Shown piece after piece: positions 55,629 through 64,000 of a stretch of 64,000 bases of DNA; position 1 is the stretch's first letter, and each line of letters opens with the position of its first letter. The stretch is taken from contig NW_026251757.1 in NCBI RefSeq assembly GCF_025024155.1, positions 224,400 to 288,399 on the forward strand. The letters are read 5' to 3'. The position numbers were made by a program, and so were the translations under genes. This DNA comes from Gamsiella multidivaricata (taxonomy: Eukaryota; Mortierellomycota; Mortierellomycetes; Mortierellales; Mortierellaceae). The notes beneath the pieces are model-generated. The model worked only from the letters and a program-made list of their open reading frames with translations. It was not told the DNA's origin and searched no databases.

Positions 55629-56974
55629 TTAGGTAGAGAACGCCTGATGATCAACAACTGATATTGATGTACGAGTGTTGATTATCACCTGTTGAAAGTT
55701 GATTGGTTTTATCGCCTCTCTCGGTGGTGGCATTGGTTTTGTCGGATCAGAGAACCGTCGTATTTTGTTGTCTGTGTCATACTCTGGTTCATCATATGTG
55801 TTGTCCAAGTAAAGGTAGTCGTCGCAGTATGTTTTGTACATCAAACGTCTCGTTTGTAGGCTGTTTCGGTAGCAAAGTAGATAGGCCTTGTGTGTTTGCC
55901 TCTTGACTGAATGCTGATTAGAATGGACAACGATCTTGTCCAGGAGTTTGTACGGTTCGTTAAGGTATGTGAACCATGGATTGACAAAGTCTATTGGGAG
56001 ATTAGACAATTATTGATTTCATGGGGTAAAGGTTCATGATCAATGCAACTAAAAATGATTTACCTGGGTCATATAGAGCATCGTCCCATATAGGTCTTGC
56101 AGGATCGACCTCGGTATGATGCACTGTACGCTGTTCGTTTGAATAGTATATTGGATCAGTGTATTGAGTTATTAACATTATTTCAAGCACTCATTGTGAA
56201 ATGGTATAGACATACCACATTGGGAATCGAATCTTGTGCAAGGTCAATCGCGCCGAATCTCTGATGAATGCCTGAGCGAACAAGGCACGCAAAACGTTTG
56301 ACTAATGCTTGAAGTCCCTTTTCTGGTAGCTCTCGTTGTTTCACATGAGTTGCGATGCCATGTTGTAGAATGGTGTCGCAGTCTGCTGTGGTCCAGTATG
56401 GGGTGATGTCAGCGATGGCAGTTTGGATCCGGCCTTCCTTCAATAGCTCCATGACCGATAGTAGTTTGTTGAATCCTTCTTCTTCATTGTCGAGCTGAAC
56501 TGGTTGACCACCACTGATATGGCTTAACAGAAGGGATTTTGCATAGTCGCGAAGATGAGCCGTCTTATTTTCCAGGAACTTGTTAGGTGAATAGGTGCTA
56601 TGGTCAGTGCACTGATGTTTAAATCCGTACTTTGAGATGCAAAGTTGAGTGAGGTTGATTATTTTTTTGATGTAGGGATACATATTTGGGATGTCGTTGT
56701 CGATATACGCTGGTCTAAGATGGTTTTCGAGAATTTGTGGTAAGTTTGGGACACACCCGTACGTTTTGTTCAGGAAACGTTTAAAGGAATTGTCTCGTTG
56801 TTCTAAAGTTGGCTTCTTTCTCATCTCGAGTATTGATCTCCATGTTTGTTCTGCAGCTATTGAAATGGTTGTATTGTTGTCCTTGATACTGCATTCCTTT
56901 TTTTGACGTTTGGCTTGTCTGCTGTTGATGGAATTGTTTGGGTCGACCGAGCGCTGCCGCTTTTTAAGAGTCAT
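55629..56974 (-). CDS. Uncharacterised basic protein
   Basis: Exons 56974-56216, 56130-56064 and 55990-55629 join in phase (donors GTATGT and GTAAAT, acceptors AACAG and AATAG) to 395 residues. The start ATG at 56974 is chosen because two nuclear-localisation-like clusters follow (LKKRQRS, RQAKRQKK). The rest is helical with Asn, Lys, Tyr and His (NMYPYIKKIINLTQLCISKY, QALVKRFACLVRSGIHQRFG) and a Tyr/Asp-rich patch (CDDYLYLDNTYDEPEYD). No known domain is recognised. Base composition is A/T-richer than in the housekeeping genes to the left. The clean splicing suggests a functional gene. Its place between a Crypton and a Crinkler remnant suggests a lineage-specific accessory gene. Confidence 0.6.
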
Positions 56975-57296
56975 TGTTAATGGATGGTGGTTTTGAACGG
57001 TTATAAAATGCAGTGGCAATGTCAAAGGGTGAGGGAGTGAATAGATGATTTGAAATGGAAAAAGGGCGTGGGTCTGGTCACGTGAAGAAGATCTCAGCAT
57101 CGCAAATGATATACAAAATATATTTTATCGCAAATCATATACAGTTTTGTAGATGACTTCCATTTTTGTCCAGGAGTATGAGATCAAAGACAACCTCAGC
57201 AGGTGCAAACGGTCTGATCAGGTGGAAGTGAATCTAGGGTGGAAAGGGACCTTATTCGTATGAATGCTGCTGTCTAGTTCTACGCGTGGATGGAGT

Positions 57297-58427
57297 TTAT
57301 AGATACTGGCTGGATAGATAGCAACAGTGTTCTAGAAAGTCGTAGAAAGATGGGCGAAGCACTGATGACATCATAATCCACTTAACCGAGCATAAACCTA
57401 TTGCAGCAGGGTAGGTGATTACCATGCTAATATATGTTCCAGTGGGGCAGTAGTCCTGCAGTTGTGGTAGTTGCTGTTGATCGGATTGGACACTTGTTGC
57501 CGGTTCATCTTGACGCTGTTTTTGTTGCATTTTCTGCTCCTTTTCCATCTTCTCTTGTATGGCGTGACTGCTGACAGTTCCAGGCGCTTTCTCGACATCG
57601 CTGCGCTCAAGAACTTGTCGCAACTTCAATTGGACAAAGCAAGGGTACATGCTGCCGTTGATCTTGACAAAAAATATGACGTCGGGTCCGGAGACATGAG
57701 GTGCTGGGAAATAGAATGGAGGGATATCCTGATCGCCCTGCTTGGAGTTGTGCTCGACGTGCGCCTTCATAAAATTCTGTGTCGTGATGTTTCTGTGCGA
57801 TATGGCGAGTTTTGGTTGCTGTTCGTCGTATCCAACAATCGTCACATCCCCGACGAGCTGCTCGGGAAGAGAATTCTTGGTCAACAAAGGCCACGAGGAC
57901 AGCGGTCGACTTCTAAACGTCTCAACAAAGACAGGTGGTATCATCGTTTCCTACATGTTTCCGTGTACTGAAGCGTTGTTGGAGTGTAGCATCGTCCGTT
58001 CCGCTGCAGATATGAGTGATGGATCCTTTTCCCGAAAATAATTGTGGGTGGCCTTCAGGGCAAACGACTCATCGAGAACTGCTCTTGCTGCACCTCCGAA
58101 GATCTTGATGCGACCGAACGCTGCTTCCATCAATTGCATTTCATTTTTAAGCACAGTCTCAGACGCGTCCAGTAAACAGTTGCGGAAAAGAAAGAGACCA
58201 AGAGCTTCTCTGATGGAGGAGCATGAGGCGAAAAGCTCGGAATGCTCGGAGATCTTGCTTTTTAAGCTACAAAGAGTGTCGTAAATAGAATGGGGATTAT
58301 TTAGCAGATTACTTCCATTTGTGGATCTTAGAAGCCGATGTGGTAACGAATGATGCGTTTGGGTAAGAGAAGTAATATATGATAGTATGGAAGACAATTT
58401 GTTCTTCATGGCCGCTGACCGTTGCAA
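57297..58427 (-). pseudogene. C-terminal half of a Crinkler-type protein (nuclease-like domain), broken by a nonsense codon
   Basis: The frame runs from 58427 with LKSKISEHSELFASCSSIRE and FGRIKIFGGAARAVLDESF. It is stopped by TAG at 57953-57951, then continues in the same frame from 57950 with IPPVFVETFRSRPLSSWPLL to 57297. The later part has the REase-like pattern GPDVIFFVKINGS...FVQLKLR and TGTYISMVITYPAA. These match the region that follows the NTPase in fungal Crinkler-RHS-type proteins; this is from recollection of the family, not a search. The stop lies where the family usually has a Trp. The piece probably belongs with the N-terminal and NTPase part at 61372-63379, from which about 3 kb separate it. 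Confidence 0.6.
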
Positions 58428-58788
58428 GAACTTACTCGGCGTCAGTAGTCTGAAAAATCTGTCACGTCATCTATGTTGTGTCAGCCAGTTTATTGCATTC
58501 TGCGATTTAGTCTACGAAAACAGCACTATATCGCAAGCAGAGGAAAATTCTTGAGCTTCTCATACAAGCCCAGCTGCTCGAGGGCAGGCAGGATGTTCGC
58601 GTCGAGTGCCATGATACCACCTGTTGGATCTACTGGCGATATTCACGGGGATGTTTTCCTTCCAAGGATATTTCTCGCTTTCATATCTTCCAAACGCCGA
58701 TTCCACCTAGTTGAGTACAAACCTGTTATTTTCTAGATCTTGATATGAGATGAATCCAGCAGTCCTCTCGCGGCCTCTCGCAATATTT

Positions 58789-60366
58789 TCACTCCGTACC
58801 GGAGCTTGCACGCACCATCGAAGCTGTTCGACGTCTGGAACTCTGCCATGGTCCTCTTCGAAAGTTGAGTCCTCTTTCGATCAGAATGCAGTTTGCAGTC
58901 GTGTAGCTGCCATCATTGAAGACACGACACCACACTGTGCGATTGGCTGGCCTGTCACGAGAGATCGACCCTGGCACGTCTCCAGGAAAAAGCGCCACTC
59001 GAACTTGCTCCAGACGACGCGGTCCCTGTGCACCTTCGAATTGACGAACTTGCGCCACCTCTGCTCCCACTCCGCGGTCCAGGGCTTTTTCTCCTTCTCG
59101 GCATCGAATCCGTCTCGTAGCTCCTCAATGATATGATCCGTCCACTGGACCCCATCCTCCCACCCTTGCTCAATATTCTTCAGATATTGAATGCGTTGAT
59201 CAACGGTTCGATCCATGAAAAGCTATTATCGATGGGAAGCAACATACACGCTAGTTGCTTGAACGTAAATACCGGAGCTACTTCACTTTCCGCACGGCAC
59301 TTACCAGTTCGAAAAGTGCGAAGCGGCCACCAGGACCTAGTCCTCTGCTCCATACATGAGAGCCTCTCCTTGATCAAACATCGTCCGATCGACAGAGAAT
59401 TTTCTTCTAGGACAGTTGATCACGGTGAGTGAAAGCTGTGTGCCTGTCCAGAAGCACACGGGACTTGCTTCCCTAGCCATGTTGCGCAGGAAAAACACTT
59501 CCCGAGAGGCATACATCGCTGGCCCTGAAGAGAAGCCTTGCACAGCCATTGTCATGACCGTGCCGAGCGCTGAGTCCGGGAAGCAAACTGGGCTTGATCC
59601 TTGTGGTCACTGATCCATTTCGAGAACTTGAGTATCTATCGGGTTGGCGTGGGCTTTAGAATTGCAGTCCTTCGTGCATGCATGGCAGTATGCGTAGAAC
59701 TTGATAGGGATGTTGGCCGACTGTCCCCTCACGAGTCTCCCGTTTGTCCGATTCAGCTTTATGGAGCAATCCGCGCAGAAGGTGTTTTTAGCGCAAGCTG
59801 ATATTTAGCTGTCAGGGGCGAGCTGCTGGAGCAGGCCTGGAAGCAGGTCTCCTTCAATCTGATACGCTCGTCTGGCCGCATCCTCGTGCTATCATTTATA
59901 CCATCGACCTTTTTGTCAGCCACATCCTTTCGGCAGAACAGCACTCTGGGGCTCCCGTGCATAGGTAGTGCCGTGTCAAGCCTGTCTTTGACCACGCATT
60001 TACTGCAGAGGCCACTATCGTGAAAGTACAACCGACCACGCGAGTCTCGAAGAGCCACGTTCTCCATGTCATCAAAGCTGTACATCCGTCTCCATCGCAG
60101 AGTTTCCCTTGGCGGAGCATCGAGTCGATCTTATATTCGTGACTGATGACATGCTTGTAGTTGCTCTCTTGCATCGTGCTGAATAGAGAAAAGTCGTCAA
60201 GCCATGCCAAAGGCATTGCAGGCTTGCCTTCGACCTATCCATTGCAAGGACTGTACTGCATAACCATCTTCTCCTTGTCCAGCGTCGTCAAGTGTTCTAG
60301 AAATTTAGCTCCTTTGCATACTTGTACCATGCCATTTGCTAGATAGGAGCCCTCGGGAAAGAGCAT
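58789..60366 (-). pseudogene. Fragmented gene with zinc-binding and HNH-like modules
   Basis: Consecutive minus-strand pieces: a start at 60366 (ANGMVQVCKGAKFLEHLTTL), an exon from 60234 (MPLAWLDDFSLFSTM), and a frame change near 60,090 between KLCDGDGC and YSFDDMENVALRD. Then come SGLCSKCVVKD (Cys pairs), a block at 59555-59337, and 59216-58789 with WTAEWEQRWRKFVNS, FFLETCQGRSLVTGQP and, after another frame change, YTTANCILIERGLN. The last two resemble the 'C..TG' and 'Y..NC..I...N' parts of HNH/endonuclease-VII folds. No continuous reading frame remains. Assignment is by eye only; a mobile nuclease or effector C-terminus is possible. Confidence 0.4.
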
Positions 60367-60411
60367 ATCCTCGGCATGAAGCAGGGCAGGACACCTTCAA
60401 CCAAAGACTCT

Positions 60412-60966
60412 TTATGCAGGACGGTTATCGTGAATGCTATCAAACGGGAGATTGGTATTAATATACCATGTGCCCTTTCTATGCATTAAAGTTGCTGCTG
60501 GACGTTCTATTACCGTTCGGAGCTTCGGCGATCGGTGAAGGAGGCGGAACGCCACTATACCTGGTCTCAGTGGCGTCGTCCCCTGAGTTAGACTCCTGCG
60601 GTGTGCTGCTTTGTTGATGGCTCTTGACGTGCTTCCCGATGTCCTCTTTCTAGAATAGGGTCGACCGCAGCCTGGGCGCGAGCATTTGTATGCTCTGTGC
60701 GAGCTTAAATGGATTTCAAGGGCGGCTTTGTCGGTAAACACCTGACGGCAGTCCTCGATCCGACATAGATGTTTGGAATGCTGTTGCCTCATATGGGTCG
60801 TGAGGCATCCTTGTGTGAGGTAGGTATTACTGCAGTTCTCTTCGATGCAGTCAAATTGCCGCCGAGATTCTGCATGTGCGGTACGTATATGCCTTTGTAA
60901 GGCGCACTTTGTAGCATAAGACTTCGGACAGGTCGCCTCGCTGCATGGGATTCTTTCCTTCGGCAT
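60412..60966 (-). CDS. C2H2 zinc-finger protein, possibly frameshifted in the last finger
   Basis: The ATG at 60966 opens a frame with successive C2H2 fingers: PCSEATCPKSYATKCALQRH, DCIEENCSNTYLTQGCLTTH, LCRIEDCRQVFTDKAALEIH and KCSRPGCGRPYSRK. In the last finger the annotated frame loses the HxxxH pair. The neighbouring frame, reached by a one-base shift near 60,645-60,651, restores it (DIGKHVKSHQ) and stops at 60479. So either a one-base deletion changed the C-terminus or the sequence has an error there. Probably a DNA-binding protein. It lies inside the segment that separates the two Crinkler halves. Confidence 0.6.
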   Translation of the reverse strand: MPKERIPCSEATCPKSYATKCALQRHIRTAHAESRRQFDCIEENCSNTYLTQGCLTTHMRQQHSKHLCRIEDCRQVFTDKAALEIHLSSHRAYKCSRPGCGRPYSRKRTSGSTSRAINKAAHRRSLTQGTTPLRPGIVAFRLLHRSPKLRTVIERPAATLMHRKGTWYINTNLPFDSIHDNRPA

Positions 60967-61371
60967 CCTGAAGTCGACAGAGTTGTATATGAGCGTAGAA
61001 GGGTTGAGATACGAATAGCAGAAAAGGTAAGAGGAATATTTGATTATTAAAGAGAGAGAGAGAGAGACGAAATAGCGCCAGAAAGAAGTAAAGGAATGTG
61101 AGGAGAAAAGGAGGAAAGGAGGAAGGGCAGAGTTTATCTCGATTGTTAAGAATTGCAAATTGGTGGCAAATTTGCCTGCTTTTCCTCATGGCAAAGCAGC
61201 ATTCGTCTCTAAATTTATTGATGCCAAAACTGGCTGGAACAATTAAGCTTGAAGCAAAGCTTACGCGCATGCTAAAGCCTCCACCGAAAGTCTTCCAAAA
61301 GTGTTTGCTGGCGGAATATAGCGAGGCTAAAGGGAGGACTGAGGGTGAACTGGCAACGATCAATTTTTATT

Positions 61372-63379
61372 TCACCGGTTGAGTTCTCCGCATAGGTTTC
61401 CTCGACGGGCTTGATCCTTCCAAGCTGTAATCATGACCTCGGTATTGTTAATTGCGGTTTCCCATTCTTTTGGATTCCCAGTCTTGATAATTCCCTCGAT
61501 CGCTGTGACGATTGGGCGGAATCGACCGGTAAGCCTTTCGTGTAGTATGTCGACCGCAGCCGGAGGGATTAGAGTGTCCATCATTCTTTTCGGCTCGTCA
61601 TCTGGTAGTTTCTCCTTCATCCGATCGATATAGGACTGCACCGAATCTGGACCGGTCCGCCCTAGAAACTCGACATGCGGAAAGATGTTCGAGCTATATT
61701 CCTTGACGCCGTCGCCGCTGCTCAGCGCCCAATGGAGAGTTTGGATGCTCAATCCTGTCCCGCAGCAGATGATAGTAAGCTCTCCTCGACCACCAAGACT
61801 TCGAAACCCATTCAACACGGGGACAACATCGGACGTAGATCATCTTGTGTTGATGATGACACAAATGACGTATTACCCCGATCGCTGAGAATCTGGGCTT
61901 CGTCCACGACCAGTCGTAATTTGGTGTTTGCTGAGAAATTGGGATAGTTGCGGGCAGCAAGACTCTCTTGTACTGAGAGGAACCCATCTCGAACCACGCC
62001 AATCAGCACCAATTTGGAATGCACACGTTCATGCAGCTTTTTCAAAAAGGACCCTGAAAAGCTTTGAGAAGATGTCCTGGAACATTTGAGGTCAGACTTA
62101 GAGTACGGCCCAACTTGCGCTCGAAAACATTTGGCGGCAATTGGGGATCTGCAGACAGTATGTGAGGACCAGGAGTCGGGAGAAGAAGAGCACAAGGGTT
62201 GCGTTCCTTGCGAAGACAGTGTTGAGTCTAGGATCTTGTTCCTCCAAGGTTTTTTTGTCAATTAACTCAGTAAGGTGGCTGAGGTCGTCTGATCCAGGAT
62301 CGTTCTTTGACGCGTTGAAGTAGAATCCCCACTGTAGACAGAGCAGCTCAATCATGGACCGAGTCTTGCCGCATCCACTATGGATATCAGGAAGCATAAG
62401 TTAGACCAGGGAAGAGCAATAATATAGATAGGTACAGTAACTATTCAAAGCTATGCGTTGCAATGAGAACCTAACCTGACGCCGAATACTGGAAGATCTT
62501 GTGCTTGCACGCCTTCCAGCTTGCTCAACAGAATAGAATGTTCGACTGAAGCCGCTCAGGAACAGGATCGCCCGCGCTTGACGGAGGATCTGGTAGATCC
62601 AAAAAAAGAAGATTGGGGCCTACATCCTGTGTATCGACGATGCACGCCTCGCGACCTTCGGAAGGCCACACACCTGACGTAGTGACTGGCAACTTGAACT
62701 CTCCTCGAACGTACGTGTCGAGAAATAGACAAGCAGGGAATCCAGGGGCGAAGAACCGGTCTGCGATTTTTTTGATGTCCGAACGAAGGTCGCCTAGTTC
62801 ATGAGGAAGAAGAGGGCATGAGCACAAGATTGTTCGTTACGACGGAAACTAAAAGCGACATTATTGCGATGCACTTACCCGACAGCGGCGTGCTAGGACG
62901 AGAATCATCCGAGGGATGGCCGGGGAGCGGAGTAGATGCCCGAGCAAGGACAGGTGCATGGATTATGTCGGAGCAGTAAAGAGTGTGAAATAAGGTTAGC
63001 ACATGGACAAGCTCATGCGCGCGGTCAATGAAAGCAAAAGCGCGACGACATTACCTGGCGGGGGTCGCTGGACGATGATGTGGATTGTTTTCTTCGCGGC
63101 TTTTCTTCAAAGACATCAGAAATGTCGTCTGTTGGTTCGAGTTCCGGTGCTGTCTCGTATTCTTTCAGGACTATCGGCTTGTGCTTGTTGGCCGGACAAG
63201 TGGGATCGAGACGCGCCAAAGGGTGAGCATGTCTGCATCGACATCGGCGAAGGCGTTTTTTTTTCGTTTTTGATTTTATCTTTAAGCTGGCCGAAGGTCT
63301 TGGTAGACTCAATCTCGACAGGGATTGTGGTCGATTCACCGTCCACCACACAGCACAGTATCAGTTCGTTGACTGGCAT
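61372..63379 (-). pseudogene. Crinkler-type (CRN) gene: N-terminal ubiquitin-like domain and P-loop NTPase, decayed
   Basis: The ATG at 63379 starts a CRN N-terminal domain (ILCCVVDGESTTIPVEIEST, FGQLKDKIKNEK). Frame changes occur at the A9/T9 run 63256-63264, near 63,195 and near 63,090. The DISDVFEEKP stretch that follows is typical of the DWL-like linker. Next come FFAPGFPACLFLDTYVRGE, another shift near 62,550, and the NTPase: Walker A SGCGKTRSMIELL across a spliced junction (donor about 62475, acceptor about 62380), Walker B LRLVVDEAQ, and CGTGLSIQTLHWALSSGDG. In-frame stops lie near 62,098 and 62,093. The segment stops at 61372 after RRGNLCGELNR. The family is known as secreted or nuclear effectors in oomycetes, chytrids and Mucoromycota. 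With at least four frame breaks this copy cannot be functional as written. Confidence 0.7.
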
Positions 63380-64000
63380 GGTGTCATGTAGCATGAAGAA
63401 TGATGTGACGAGTGAAAAGGTAGAAAGGATGACGAGGGTGAAAATGGGTGGATGAAGGATGTCAAAGGGAAGAACAAAGGCGTTGTGGAGACAATAAATG
63501 GGAAGATGGAAAGAAGAGCGTGGGAACGGTGACAATGGCGATGAAAGACAGGGAACGAAAGTAGAAGAAAGGAAGAGATGAAAAATTGTGAGAGTGATGA
63601 CAGACAAAAAAAACAGGGCGGGATGGTGGTGGCAGAAGCTCTGAACCCAGCCACCTCGTCTGTGCAATTCTTGCTGACGAGGGGCTGAGACAAAATCTCC
63701 CCTCTACTATGGGGTCTCCCTTCCCGTCGTACTTTCTTTTTTGGACGAGATTCCTTTTTGGGAAGAAGGCTGCAGTGGCCTCAGACCAACGTGCTCCTCG
63801 CTTCCTCTCCGCTCCTTCGCTCCTTCACGTCTTCCATAAAGTCGTCTCTTACATCGAATCCACCCTGCTTCACTCTCAAATTAGGCGTCAACATGTCAAA
63901 TAAAAGGCAGCTCAGGTACAGATGCGCATCTCAAGCACGTATTCATTTCCTGGCACGCGTTCATCAGCAGCATCCGAGCATCCGAGCATCCGAGCATCTG
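63380..64000. other. Right edge, 5' flank of the Crinkler gene
   Basis: No complete gene. A plus-strand ATG at about 63893 (SNKRQL) followed at once by a GTACAG donor could be the first exon of a gene beyond the window. The last 35 bases carry a 9-bp tandem repeat (CATCCGAG units). Confidence 0.35.

Overview
The window is a stretch of an intron-rich eukaryotic genome of moderate GC. It reads best as an early-diverging fungus of the Mortierella/Linnemannia type (Mortierellomycota). That assignment is inference. It rests on short GT-AG introns, Gln-rich regulators, a tetrahydrobiopterin-dependent phenylalanine hydroxylase (rare in fungi, known from Mortierella), a Crinkler-type NTPase/nuclease family and a Crypton tyrosine-recombinase element. 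No bacterial operons, tRNA, rRNA or CRISPR array were found.

Left half (1-43.4 kb): mostly conserved housekeeping genes whose exons could be joined in phase. In order: the 3' end of a Gln-rich protein; a broken unknown gene; a Dph6-like PP-loop ATPase; ESCRT-II Vps36; a membrane-anchored kelch protein; the CAAX protease Rce1; a rhomboid protease; a BTG/Tob protein; a bZIP factor; an SS18/SSXT-like SWI/SNF co-activator; ribosomal proteins eS24 and uL22; Mediator subunit Med27; an FAD monooxygenase with 11-nt and 22-nt micro-exons; and phenylalanine 4-hydroxylase. A 0.8-kb element with near-identical 174-bp inverted arms lies between the SS18-like gene and eS24.

Right part (43.6-64 kb): accessory and transposon-rich. 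A pogo/CENP-B-type transposase-derived gene, with all three catalytic acidic positions changed but its reading frame intact, is flanked by two direct copies of a small Gln-rich gene. A repeat array and a TATA box precede it. Then come a small inverted-repeat element, a Crypton element with its recombinase residues intact but one frameshift, fragments of a UCH-like peptidase, an unknown basic protein, and a decayed Crinkler-type gene. The Crinkler gene appears split in two by about 3 kb that holds a C2H2 zinc-finger gene and an HNH-like pseudogene.

How the genes relate: there is no single pathway. Several products act on membranes and protein turnover (Vps36, Rce1, rhomboid), several act in transcription (bZIP, SS18-like, Med27, BTG/Tob), and two act in translation. 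The most unusual items are the catalytically dead but preserved transposase-derived gene with its repeated promoter, the micro-exons, and the split Crinkler locus.
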